The notes beneath the pieces were generated by a model that was given only the letters and a program-made list of their open reading frames with translations, was not told where the DNA came from and did no database searches. This document shows positions 56,397 through 64,000 of a stretch of DNA of 64,000 bases, one piece after another. Both the position numbers and the translations under genes were made by a program. The stretch lies in assembly GCA_035628915.1 (NCBI GenBank), contig DASPIW010000012.1:1-64000 (forward strand), written 5' to 3'. This DNA comes from JARBUG01 sp035628915. Lineage in GTDB: Bacteria; Bacillota; Sulfobacillia; Symbiobacteriales; Symbiobacteriaceae. Numbering within the stretch: position 1 is the stretch's first letter; each line of letters begins with the position of its first letter.

Positions 56397-57875
56397 CTAC
56401 TTCACAAGCTTGGCGACCGCTTCCATATCCTTCTGAGCCGCCGTCAGAACCTTGATGGCATACTCGAAGTTATGGGCGCCCTTGGAGGCGTCGGCTTCGA
56501 CGAAGGACGCGTTGGTCTTCGCGGCGTCGAACTTCGCCTTGACGTCGGTGCTCATGGCGTTCGGGTTGGCCTTCACGGCCGCCTCGATCTCAGCGCGGAG
56601 GGCCGCGATGGTCTCGAGCTTGACGGAGACGTTCTCCTGCCAGAGGTTCAGGTACACCTCGCGGGACTCGGGTGTCGAGTTGGTATGGCAGGTGGAGCAG
56701 GTGTCCTTACGGGCAGTGCCGATGACGTCGGAGGGCTTGATGACCTTGAACATATGGTTGCCTTCGGTCATATGGCACTCGACGCAGCTCTCTTCCGAGT
56801 GAGCACCCTTCGTTTCGGGAACGCCGATGGCACCGTAGCCGGCCAGCATTTCCTTCATCGGATGGTGAACCGTGGAGCCGGCCTTAACCGTCTGGCCCGG
56901 TTCGATCTCAGCCGTATGGCAGGACTCGCAGAGGGCCCGCGGGCTGGCGCCGGAGACCTTGGTGCTGTGGGCGGAGTGGCAGGTCACGCAGGTGATGCCA
57001 TCCTGGTAGTTGTGATCGGCCGGCAGCTCGTTGTCGTGCTTAATGGCGTTGTAAGCGTCCGCCGTGTGGCACTTCAGGCACTGCGGTCCCCAATGGTCGT
57101 TGGATTTGAGGGTGGTCAGAGACGTGGCGTGGGCGGAAGCCTGCCACATGGAGTACTGCCGCATCTTGGGCTTGCCATACTCGGGCACGGCGCCGTGGGG
57201 ATCAACCGTCGGATAGGTGAAACCCACTTCGCTCAGGTCCTTCATGTTGGGCCGGTAGCCGACGGGCCACGTTGTGCCGCTGGCAACCTTGCCGCTGCCG
57301 TTGTGGCACTGGCCGCAGACGGCGGCATTCGCCGAAGCGGTAATCTTCTCGGGGTCGCCCTTGCCCAGGATGTGCTCACGGCCGGGGCCATGGCAGGCTT
57401 CGCAGCCGATGCCGGGGTTGGCCCAGGTCTTGGCAGCCATGTCCCATCCGGTCGAATGGCAACCGGCGCAGCCCTGATCCCAGCTGGAGCCGCCCTTGTA
57501 GGCGACATACTTGTTGGCGGCCTTGTCAAATTGGACGCTGAGATACTTGAGCTCGCCAGAAACCGGGTCCCGTGCCAGGAAACGCTGGCCGGCGACTACG
57601 AACGTAGCCTTGGCCAATTCAGCCTGAAGTTCCGCCGGGGCGGTGTTGGGATCAGCGGGCAGGTCGGAGTTGTGGATGACCTCATCGATCATGTGGGCAT
57701 GCGGGGAGCCGACCCAACGCTCGTAGAAGTCCGAATGGCAACCGAGGCAGGCCTGGGCGCCAACATACTCGGGAAGCTTGGCGTCAGCGCTCTCCTGGTT
57801 CAGAAACATGCTCCCTGCCACGAGGATCGAAACCGCAGCCACCACCAGCGAAGCAATCTTCAGAGCCTTTTTCAT
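56397..57875 (-). CDS. Nine-heme cytochrome c (c554-like), copy A
   Basis: Exported (signal at residues 5-28), 492 residues with nine CxxCH. LPEYVGAQACLGCHSDFYERWVGSPHAHM, GIGCEACHGPGREHILG and DTCSTCHTNSTPESREVYLNLWQENV are shared with the copy at 61866. A C-terminal 90-residue helical domain (KLETIAALRAEIEAAVKANP) is haem-free. AAAGGAGGTG precedes the ATG. Last gene of the four-gene unit. Confidence 0.93.
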   Translation of the reverse strand: MKKALKIASLVVAAVSILVAGSMFLNQESADAKLPEYVGAQACLGCHSDFYERWVGSPHAHMIDEVIHNSDLPADPNTAPAELQAELAKATFVVAGQRFLARDPVSGELKYLSVQFDKAANKYVAYKGGSSWDQGCAGCHSTGWDMAAKTWANPGIGCEACHGPGREHILGKGDPEKITASANAAVCGQCHNGSGKVASGTTWPVGYRPNMKDLSEVGFTYPTVDPHGAVPEYGKPKMRQYSMWQASAHATSLTTLKSNDHWGPQCLKCHTADAYNAIKHDNELPADHNYQDGITCVTCHSAHSTKVSGASPRALCESCHTAEIEPGQTVKAGSTVHHPMKEMLAGYGAIGVPETKGAHSEESCVECHMTEGNHMFKVIKPSDVIGTARKDTCSTCHTNSTPESREVYLNLWQENVSVKLETIAALRAEIEAAVKANPNAMSTDVKAKFDAAKTNASFVEADASKGAHNFEYAIKVLTAAQKDMEAVAKLVK

Positions 57876-57916
57876 TTCCTAGGCACCTCCTTTCCCTGGT
57901 TCAGTATTATTTCCTA

Positions 57917-57945
57917 ACCGGGGCCCCTCCCTGTGGGGCCCCGGT
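57917..57945 (-). terminator. Intergenic hairpin between 20-heme and 9-heme genes
   Basis: Perfect 11-base stem ACCGGGGCCCC/GGGGCCCCGGT; tail TTAGGAAATAA is a weak T-tract. May act as partial terminator or processing site. Confidence 0.5.
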
Positions 57946-57954
57946 ACAGGACAA

Positions 57955-59754
57955 CTAGAACCCGGTGTGGCACTTGGAGCAGGAGGGCTCCACGTAGCTG
58001 TGACACTTGTTGCAGCTAGCCACATCGTTCGGCGTGGTGGTGCGCGCATGCGTGATCCACCAGTTCGTGGGATGCCACTCGGTCGGCTGACCGCTAGTCA
58101 GGCCGTTGCTGTGGCAGGCGGTGCAGGAATTCCGGGCCGGGGTCTCGCCGTGGCACTGCGTGCAGCCGGCGGTAACCTGGTTGTTGCCGTACTGAGCCAA
58201 GGTATCCTTGTGGGTGCCGACGAAGTTGGCCGCATGCCACTGCGTGCCGGTAATGCCGCCGGTGTGGCACGTTGTGCAGGCGTTCTGGGCAGGAGTCTGG
58301 CCGTGGCACTGCGTACAGCCTGCGGCGCCCTGGTTGTTGCCGTACTGTGCCAGCGTTTCCTTGTGCGTAATCGTGAAGTCAGCCGGGTGCCACACATCGC
58401 TGGTGATGCCGTTGGTATGGCACGAGGTGCAGGAGTTCTGTCCGCCCTGGGTCGTGCTGTGGCACTGGACGCAGCCGGCTGCGGCATAGTTGTTGCCGTA
58501 CTCGGCGAGTACGCCGGCGTGCTGGAACACATAACCCTGCGGATGGTTGTACTTGCCGAGATGGCAGTCCTTACAGAACTGGGAAGTGGCGTGTGCAGCC
58601 TTCGGATTGGCCTTGTTGGCGGGCGAATGGCACTGCTCGCAGGTCTGAGGGGCAGCCTTGCCTGCCGCCTGGTGGCCGCCGTTCAGGTAGTTCTCCGGGT
58701 GCGGCATCGGCTGAGCGTGGCAGCCGGTGCAGCTCGGATTGGTGGTGGACAGGGTCCGGGGATCGCCCTTGAACGTCAGGTTGAACCCCTGGTCGCGGGT
58801 GCCATGGCAGGAGGCGCAGAGTGCGGGCTGCTCCTGGAAGCCCTGGGCGTGCTTGCTCAGGAAGTCTGCCGGGTGTGGCATGGTGATGCCGTGGCAAGTG
58901 GAGCAGGCATCCTCAGTGCCAGCCGGGACTTTGATGGAGCCCGGGGGCAGCTTGGGTACGATCCCATGGGGAGCGACGCCCGGATTGCTGATGATGCCCG
59001 TGTTCAGGTGGCACTGGGTGCACGTGCTGGAGTCCTTGGCCGCCGAGTCGGCGTGGCCTGACCGGAAGCTGGCCGACAAGTGGTCGTTAGGAACGACCTT
59101 CTCCCGGTTGATGTGGCAGGCGGAGCACGCTGTGCTGCTGCGGACGTTCAGCGTCACCTGGCGCTGGGCGTGGCAGTCCAGGCAAATCTCATGCATGGCC
59201 TGCGCATGGTCCTGCCGCTTAGCGGGCGCCGGGCCGTGGCTCACGATGGAATGGCAGTCCGTGCACTTGAGCGGACTCTCCATGGTCAGGTGGACGTCGT
59301 GTCCGGCGATCGCCGTCAGGTACTTCAGCTCCGACTTGTCAGGGCGAATCGGTTCGCCTTTTTCGTCGAGCTTGGCGGGCTTGAGGTCCTGCATGACCCA
59401 CGGCATCTGGCGGGCGTGGCACTCCAGGCAGCGGGAGTTCGGCACCTCGGTGGCGATCTGTGAGAGATCGACTTCTTCCTGGCGGAACTTCATCTGGATC
59501 TGGCCAACCTTCATTTTCACCCAGCCGGAGACGCCGGGGTCAGCATGGCAGGCCGTGCAGGCAACATCCTTATGGGAACCCTCTTCCCACTGCTGGACAT
59601 GCGAGTCCATCGTGTGACAGGCAGCGCACTGGGTGGCCAATTTCGCCGGGTCGGGCGATACCGCGGCCTGGGACTGCATCCAGGCGACGGCAGAGATCAC
59701 GAAGATGATCCCGAAGAGGCCTGGAATCGCCCAGTTGATCTTGAAGCGTTTCAC
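57955..59754 (-). CDS. Membrane-anchored 20-heme cytochrome c
   Basis: Membrane anchor at residues 7-26, 599 residues and 20 CxxCH. The C-terminal third has three tandem units of about 48 residues, each beginning TH-K-(E/D)-T-L-A-QYGNN or the like and holding two CxxCH. GTG start with AAGGGGGAGG. It follows the cytochrome b gene by 14 bases. It probably extends as a haem wire from the membrane complex. Confidence 0.93.
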   Translation of the reverse strand: MKRFKINWAIPGLFGIIFVISAVAWMQSQAAVSPDPAKLATQCAACHTMDSHVQQWEEGSHKDVACTACHADPGVSGWVKMKVGQIQMKFRQEEVDLSQIATEVPNSRCLECHARQMPWVMQDLKPAKLDEKGEPIRPDKSELKYLTAIAGHDVHLTMESPLKCTDCHSIVSHGPAPAKRQDHAQAMHEICLDCHAQRQVTLNVRSSTACSACHINREKVVPNDHLSASFRSGHADSAAKDSSTCTQCHLNTGIISNPGVAPHGIVPKLPPGSIKVPAGTEDACSTCHGITMPHPADFLSKHAQGFQEQPALCASCHGTRDQGFNLTFKGDPRTLSTTNPSCTGCHAQPMPHPENYLNGGHQAAGKAAPQTCEQCHSPANKANPKAAHATSQFCKDCHLGKYNHPQGYVFQHAGVLAEYGNNYAAAGCVQCHSTTQGGQNSCTSCHTNGITSDVWHPADFTITHKETLAQYGNNQGAAGCTQCHGQTPAQNACTTCHTGGITGTQWHAANFVGTHKDTLAQYGNNQVTAGCTQCHGETPARNSCTACHSNGLTSGQPTEWHPTNWWITHARTTTPNDVASCNKCHSYVEPSCSKCHTGF

Positions 59755-59768
59755 CGTGGCCTCCCCCT

Positions 59769-60596
59769 TTACGCAAGCACCTTAGGCAGGTACGAAATCA
59801 GCAGCCAGTAGAAAACCGCCGAGTAAAGAACCAGTTCTACGAAAGCCAGCCCCTTGCGCCAGGGCGACAGGGCGTGCTCGTGGTGGCCGTCGACGGCAGG
59901 CAGTTCGCCCTTTTCCACGAGACGCTTGTACTCCAGCGGATGCTCTTCCAGCATGTGCTCCAGGGAGATCTTGCCGTTGTACCAGACACTGCTGCTGGGG
60001 AAGACGGACGGGTTGAAATGAACCGTAAAGAAGTGGCCATACAGAAGGGCGATGCAGGCAACGACAGCTTCGTTGCCGTGAACGATGCGGAAGAGGTCCA
60101 GGATGGTCCGGCTGACAAAGATGCCGGCCGTGGCTGGGAACCAGAGGGAGAAGCCCGTCAAACCCATAACGATCATGCCCCAGAAGATCGAGAGGTACTC
60201 AAACTTCTCGAGGTAGGTGTAACGATCATACTGGGGCGGTTCCTTCCGGAGGTTGAGCAGGTAGAGCATGTGGTGCCACATGTCGATACCGTCTTTGAGG
60301 GTCGGCATCATGGCCCAGGAAAGCGGATGGCTCCGTTCCTTCGCCCAGGACGCCAGCATGTAGGCCAGGTGCCAGACCGAGACGGCGACCAGCAGGGTAG
60401 CGGAGATCTTGTGCAGGATCAGGTTGTTATGGAAACCGCCCATGATCTTGTACCAGCCCTGCGCCCATCCGGCGGCATGGAACTTGATCGCCAGGCCGGA
60501 GACGATCAGGCCGAACATGGAGGTGGCCAGGGTGCCATGCTGCAGGCGATGCTGGAGATTCCAGCGCTGGTGAAAAGCCGGCTTGTGCTCCTTCAT
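59769..60596 (-). CDS. Cytochrome b/b561-type membrane subunit
   Basis: Four or five membrane segments with well-placed His (HRLQHGTLATSMFGLIVSGLAIKFH, HKISATLLVAVSVWHLAYML, RIVHGNEAVVACIALLYGHFFTVHF) for two b haems, resembling the formate-dehydrogenase gamma/thiosulfate-reductase cytochrome b. 275 residues. GAGGAGG before the ATG, with the previous stop 3 bases away. Likely oxidises menaquinol for the c-type partners. Confidence 0.9.
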   Translation of the reverse strand: MKEHKPAFHQRWNLQHRLQHGTLATSMFGLIVSGLAIKFHAAGWAQGWYKIMGGFHNNLILHKISATLLVAVSVWHLAYMLASWAKERSHPLSWAMMPTLKDGIDMWHHMLYLLNLRKEPPQYDRYTYLEKFEYLSIFWGMIVMGLTGFSLWFPATAGIFVSRTILDLFRIVHGNEAVVACIALLYGHFFTVHFNPSVFPSSSVWYNGKISLEHMLEEHPLEYKRLVEKGELPAVDGHHEHALSPWRKGLAFVELVLYSAVFYWLLISYLPKVLA

Positions 60597-60599
60597 CGT

Positions 60600-61349
60600 C
60601 TAGTGCCTCCTCTGGCTCTGCAGCCGCCGGAGCAGCTCGAACATAACAATCGGGCCGTCCTTCATCGTGTCGAACAGGATCAGTACCATAAAGGCCTTGT
60701 AGATCAGGTGAAGGATAGGGGGAGCCGATTTCTCCGAGGCGATTACGTGCTCTTTGCCGTCAGCGAACGAGTCCGGGGCGCCCGGGTGGCACTCGGCCGT
60801 ACCGCAGGTGTTGGCCAGATTCTCCGGCGAGACCGTGGAAGCCGCGTTGCGCGACGGCAGCACATTATGAACGCCATGGCAGTCCACGCAGGTGGCAGCC
60901 CGCTCATCGCCGTTCGTGTTGGCAACGCCGTGGAAGCTCAGCTTGTAGCTCTCCTCGTAAGGGCCGGCGTGGCACTTCACGCAGCCTGCCGATTTGAGCA
61001 CCTTGAGGTCGCGGCCCGTGGGCAGGTTCAGCGGCTTCTTGGGATCTTTGCTGTGTTCCGGACCAGCTTCGGCGTGGCACCGCACGCAACCGATGATCCC
61101 GTGAACGGACTCGCCATACTCCTTGCCATCTACATGGATCGAGATCTGCTGGCCGTTCCGGGTCATCGTCTGTTCCTTGCTGTGGCACTCCAGGCAAGCG
61201 GCGTTGCCTTCGGGTTCTGCCGGGACCGGCAACTGCTTTAGAATGGATTCAGCACTGGCAGTCCCCGGATGCAGCGTAAGCCCCCCCACCAGGAGAAGCC
61301 CGCCAACCACGGGAAGTGCGGCGGCCCGAATCCACCGTGCCAGGTTCAT
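60600..61349 (-). CDS. Membrane-anchored cytochrome c with four CxxCH and one CX4CH
   Basis: Signal at residues 8-32. Four CxxCH (CLECH, CVRCH, CVKCH, CVDCH) and CGTAECH, an atypical CX4CH haem site. A C-terminal amphipathic/membrane segment (IYKAFMVLILFDTM) may anchor it. ATG at 61349 with AGGAGGG; 249 residues. First gene of the four-gene unit. Confidence 0.9.
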   Translation of the reverse strand: MNLARWIRAAALPVVGGLLLVGGLTLHPGTASAESILKQLPVPAEPEGNAACLECHSKEQTMTRNGQQISIHVDGKEYGESVHGIIGCVRCHAEAGPEHSKDPKKPLNLPTGRDLKVLKSAGCVKCHAGPYEESYKLSFHGVANTNGDERAATCVDCHGVHNVLPSRNAASTVSPENLANTCGTAECHPGAPDSFADGKEHVIASEKSAPPILHLIYKAFMVLILFDTMKDGPIVMFELLRRLQSQRRH

Positions 61350-61827
61350 ACTGTCGCCCTCCTCTACCCCGATTTTGGGTGAGTTCTCTGTGATGTCGTT
61401 CACAATGTGGGAGGAGCCGGGGAGCGTCGGAGCGCCCGCTCGGAGACAAGGGATACAATTGTCCAACAGTACAGATATGTCTACCTGTAATCTTACGGAT
61501 ATCTAACATTAACCAAGGCTTATCTTACTCTCAGGTTTCTCAGAAACCAAGGAAGCAGAGTTCGTGGTTTTCATGCGAATTTCGCCATGGTGCCCTCTTA
61601 TCGCCATCATTCTCGCCAATACTTGCTGTTGCTTCACCGGATGTTTGCGGCGCCCATTTATCGCCGTTTCGGGAATTGCCGAAGGCCTTGGGGCTCTAGG
61701 GCTTATGGCATCCTCCCCGTTCGAGCGACTTTTGTCAGATGAAGGTAAGTTAGTACCAAGGAACTATCAAAATGATGACAAGGCTCACAACGCTCACCGG
61801 ATGGCGGGGGTTTGGTCATAAAGAAAA
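61350..61827. other. Gap upstream of the four-gene cytochrome unit
   Basis: About 480 bases. Contains the regulatory motif at 61519-61543. A plus-strand frame at 61564-61821 has no ribosome binding site or family resemblance and is not called. Confidence 0.5.
61519..61543 (-). promoter_or_regulatory. Shared direct-repeat motif, copy 2
   Basis: CTGAG-AAACC-TGAG-N7-TAAG on the minus strand, 170 bases before the first ATG of the unit. Confidence 0.6.
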
Positions 61828-61851
61828 CGGCCCGGGGTTTCCCCCGGACCG
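61823..61851 (-). terminator. Terminator after nine-heme copy B
   Basis: CGG-CCGGGG/CCCCGG-CCG stem (61828-61851); minus-strand tail TTTTCTTTATG. Confidence 0.75.
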
Positions 61852-61865
61852 CTTACGCAAGGCAT

Positions 61866-63353
61866 CTACTTGCCGAGCGCTTCCTTGGCAGCGCGGATAT
61901 CCTTCTTTGCAGCCGTCAGGATCTTGATGGCGTACTCGAAGTTGTGGGCGCCCTTCGAAGCGTCGGCCTCAACCATCGAGAAGTTGGTCTTGGCGGCAGC
62001 ATAGCTGGCCTTCAACTCGTCGGCCAGGCCGGACGGGTTGGCCTTCAGTGCCGTGTCGACAACCGCGATGTCGGCCTTGAGGGCTTCCAGCTTGGCTTCA
62101 ACGCTTTCCTGCCACATGGACAGGTAGACGTCGCGGACTTCAGGCGTGGAGTTGGTGTGGCAGGTCGTGCAGGTGTCTTTCGTTGTGGTGCCGATCACCT
62201 CGCCGGGCTTAACCACCTTGAACAGATGGTTGCCGCCGGTCATGTGGCACTCTTCGCAGCTTACCGGGGTGTGGGGGCCTTCGGTCGGAGCGATGCCGAT
62301 CGCAGCCACGCCGGCGAGCATTTCAGCCTGCGGATGGTGGACTTCCTTACCGGGGGCAAAGCCGGTGGGTGTGGGCTCGCCGGTATGGCAGGAAGTGCAG
62401 AGTTCCTTGGCCGGCTTCTTCAGCTGCTTCTCGTTGGCACTGCCGTGCGGGTCGTGGCAGGTGACGCAGGTCACGCCGTCGTCGACGGGATGATCCTTGA
62501 CGCTGATGGGCTGGCCAGCTTCGTTGGCGTTGATGAACGTCGTGGAATGGCAGCCGTAGCAGCGGTCCTTGGCGCCAGGGTTGTTGTTCAGGGTGGCGGC
62601 GGCGCCGGCGTGGGCCGAAGCCTTCCACTGCGGGTAGGCGCCCTTGTGGTGCTGAGGCTGGGCGGGCTTGGACGCATCAACAGTCGCCGGGATGAAGCCG
62701 ATCTCCTCAAGGTTCATCCCCGGGCGATAGCCGACCGGGAAGCGGGCAGCGCCGGCCTTCGTGTTGAAGCCGCTGTGGCAAGCCGCGCAGCTCTCGGAAG
62801 GATCCACGCTGACACTGATCTTGGACCGGTCGCCACGGCCGAGGACGTGGTCGCGGGCCGGACCATGACAGCTTTCGCAGCCGACGCCGATGGAAGTCCG
62901 GATGCCGCTCTGGAAGTCCTTGCCGGCATGGCAGCCGCCGCAGGAGGCGTCCCAGCTGCTGCCCTTACGGGTGGACGCGACATACTCTTGCTTCTTGTCG
63001 TCGTACTCAACGCCGACATACTTCAACTCGCCGGTCACGAGGTCGGGAGTCAGGAAGCGGTTGCCGTGGAAGACGTATTTAGCCGCAGCCAGTTCGTCCT
63101 GAAGCTCAGGCGAAAGGCCGGACGGGTCGGCCGGCAGGTCCGCCACCGTCTTGATTTCGGTGACGAAGTTAGCGTGGAGCGACGTTTCCCAGCTGAGGAA
63201 CTTGTCCGAGTGACACCCGATACAGGCTTGCGGTCCGAGGTACTCAGGCAGCTCGGCCTTGGCCTTCGTGCTAGCGACAACGACACCGGCAGTGAGCGTA
63301 ATCAGCATTGCGGCTGCCGATACAAGTGCAATCTTTAGAGTCTTCCGGGTCAT
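61866..63353 (-). CDS. Nine-heme cytochrome c (c554-like), copy B
   Basis: 495 residues, signal peptide at about residues 5-28 (LKIALVSAAAMLITLTAGVVVA), nine CxxCH. It aligns with copy A throughout: ELPEYLGPQACIGCHSDKFLSWETSLHANF, GVGCESCHGPARDHVLG, the final SKGAHNFEYAIKILTAAKKDI. ATG at 63353 with AAGGGGGG. Monocistronic with its own regulatory motif and terminator, so it may be expressed apart from copy A. Confidence 0.93.
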   Translation of the reverse strand: MTRKTLKIALVSAAAMLITLTAGVVVASTKAKAELPEYLGPQACIGCHSDKFLSWETSLHANFVTEIKTVADLPADPSGLSPELQDELAAAKYVFHGNRFLTPDLVTGELKYVGVEYDDKKQEYVASTRKGSSWDASCGGCHAGKDFQSGIRTSIGVGCESCHGPARDHVLGRGDRSKISVSVDPSESCAACHSGFNTKAGAARFPVGYRPGMNLEEIGFIPATVDASKPAQPQHHKGAYPQWKASAHAGAAATLNNNPGAKDRCYGCHSTTFINANEAGQPISVKDHPVDDGVTCVTCHDPHGSANEKQLKKPAKELCTSCHTGEPTPTGFAPGKEVHHPQAEMLAGVAAIGIAPTEGPHTPVSCEECHMTGGNHLFKVVKPGEVIGTTTKDTCTTCHTNSTPEVRDVYLSMWQESVEAKLEALKADIAVVDTALKANPSGLADELKASYAAAKTNFSMVEADASKGAHNFEYAIKILTAAKKDIRAAKEALGK

Positions 63354-63763
63354 TTCGCAGCACCCCCCTTCTTTCCCTTTTTTGATCCCCACCGGGGGCG
63401 TTCACTCCCGGAAGCGGGCTGTCATTTTTCTGTAAGACTCGTAACAGCGTTATCCTTATCCTTACGAAAATCTTACACTCAGATTGTGCTCATTCTACCC
63501 TCAGGTTTCTCAGATTACCAACCTGCCAAAATAACCGGTTAATCCGGGAATTGACCGCCCTTATAGGTTTATCTCCCTCATGCGCGGCAAGGCTCTGGCG
63601 TTCGCACGCCCATTTGGCAAGGCATGCGCTCCCCGGTGTTTCCGTCTGCCGCGAGCCATGTGCCGCAAGCCTGCTGATCCACTTGGGGGGATCCTGGCGG
63701 CCCCTGACCGGAGCGAAAATGAACCTTTGGTGTCAGGGGCGTATAGGCCTTTTGTCATATGAA
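63354..63763. other. Gap upstream of nine-heme copy B
   Basis: Holds the third motif (63489-63513) and an unassigned stretch to the rhodanese terminator; no gene supported. Confidence 0.5.
63489..63513 (-). promoter_or_regulatory. Shared direct-repeat motif, copy 3
   Basis: CTGAG-AAACC-TGAG-N7-TGAG on the minus strand, 136 bases before the ATG of copy B. It has the fullest match. Confidence 0.65.
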
Positions 63764-63808
63764 AAGGGCAGCGTCGCGACCTCTGTGCGAGGTAGCGATG
63801 CTGCCCTT
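63755..63808 (-). terminator. Terminator after the rhodanese-like gene
   Basis: A 20-base stem with two mismatches (63764-63783 with 63789-63808), minus-strand tail TTTTCATATGAC. Confidence 0.8.
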
Positions 63809-63824
63809 CCGGCGTTAGCATGTC

Positions 63825-64000
63825 TCAAGCCCGGCCCCATGGCCAGCGGCGCATGCCGCCTTCCACGTTGCGCACACGGGTAAATCCCTTCGCGGCCAGC
63901 CTGCGGCAGGCCAGCACGCTCTGCGTTCCGTTGGTGCAGATGATCAGTACCTCTCTGGTGCGATCCCACCCCTCAGCTTCCTGCTCCAGACGGTCCAGCG
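63825..64000 (-). CDS. Rhodanese-like protein, C-terminal part (runs off right edge)
   Basis: The 58 C-terminal residues are visible: EVLIICTNGTQSVLACRRLAAKGFTRVRNVEGGMRRWPWG. CTNGTQS is the rhodanese active-site loop with the sulfur-carrying Cys, and NVEGGMRRW the standard end of the fold. The N-terminus is outside the window. Single-domain sulfurtransferase likely. Confidence 0.85.
   Translation of the reverse strand, partial: LDRLEQEAEGWDRTREVLIICTNGTQSVLACRRLAAKGFTRVRNVEGGMRRWPWGRA

Noticed and set aside
56199..57917. Plus-strand frame opposite the nine-heme copy A
   Set aside because: Starts within lgt and runs antisense to nine CxxCH motifs; no family resemblance.
61564..61821. Plus-strand ORF with Cys-rich start
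   Set aside because: No ribosome binding site and codon use differs from genes; likely chance.
61728..63768. CTTTTGTCA-x-ATGAA shared by both cytochrome upstream gaps
   Set aside because: Only 14 bases, at unlike distances, and one copy overlaps the rhodanese terminator tail; may be coincidence.

Overview
The window looks like chromosome from a high-GC, endospore-forming Firmicute. The evidence is a Spo0B-like phosphotransferase next to obg, a SpoIVFA/SpoIVFB-like pair, an alpha/beta-type spore DNA-binding protein, a DUF1540 protein, an L27 with a cleavable N-terminus next to its protease Prp, and TasA/SipW-type secreted proteins. GC content, gene order and the many multiheme cytochromes suggest a Symbiobacterium-like lineage; that placement is inference. 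No rRNA, tRNA, CRISPR array or intact insertion sequence was seen.

Layout. (1) 0.2-9.0 kb, minus strand: PBP1A, then a housekeeping run rplU-prp-rpmA-spo0B-obg-yhbY-nadD-yqeK-LCP-rsfS. (2) 9.3-15.8 kb: a cell-surface island with a secreted beta-propeller, four TasA-like proteins, a SipW-type signal peptidase and a proline-rich repeat protein. (3) 15.9-17.6 kb: RNase G. (4) 17.9-23.3 kb, plus strand: carbamate kinase, ornithine carbamoyltransferase, a cyclic-2,3-diphosphoglycerate synthetase-like protein with a Cys-rich N-terminus, an unknown protein, a broken dinB-like gene and a small membrane protein. (5) 23.3-27.9 kb, minus strand: DUF2344 protein, B12-binding radical SAM protein, M50 and M23 peptidases. 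Blocks 1, 3 and 5 are the pieces of a run that in other Firmicutes is contiguous; blocks 2 and 4 sit inside it. (6) 28-44.7 kb: mixed metabolism and regulation (nitronate monooxygenase, HD-GYP, speD, cobQ, spore proteins, methyltransferase, MFS, MazG-like, HtrA, a two-component system, GNAT). (7) 44.8-47.1 kb: a sigma factor, HTH protein and ImmA/IrrE-like protease in tight linkage, plus a small unknown gene. (8) 47.3-53.1 kb: a pyruvate or branched-chain 2-oxoacid dehydrogenase operon ending in a 2Fe-2S ferredoxin, divergent from an ArsR-type regulator. (9) 53.3-63.4 kb: a ZIP transporter remnant, five multiheme c-type cytochrome genes, a membrane cytochrome b, and lgt. (10) The right edge cuts a rhodanese-like gene.

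How the parts work together. The cytochromes carry 60 CxxCH motifs plus one CX4CH motif, in three minus-strand transcription units. The four-gene unit (CX4CH/CxxCH cytochrome, cytochrome b, 20-heme, 9-heme) looks like a quinol-oxidising membrane complex handing electrons to extracytoplasmic haem wires. Each of the three units has the same direct-repeat motif (TGAG-N5-TGAG-N7-TNAG) 130-170 bp before its first start codon, which suggests a shared regulator. The TasA-like proteins share internal motifs and probably form SipW-processed surface fibres or a matrix.

Most starts were chosen from Shine-Dalgarno placement and family length; many are GTG or TTG.
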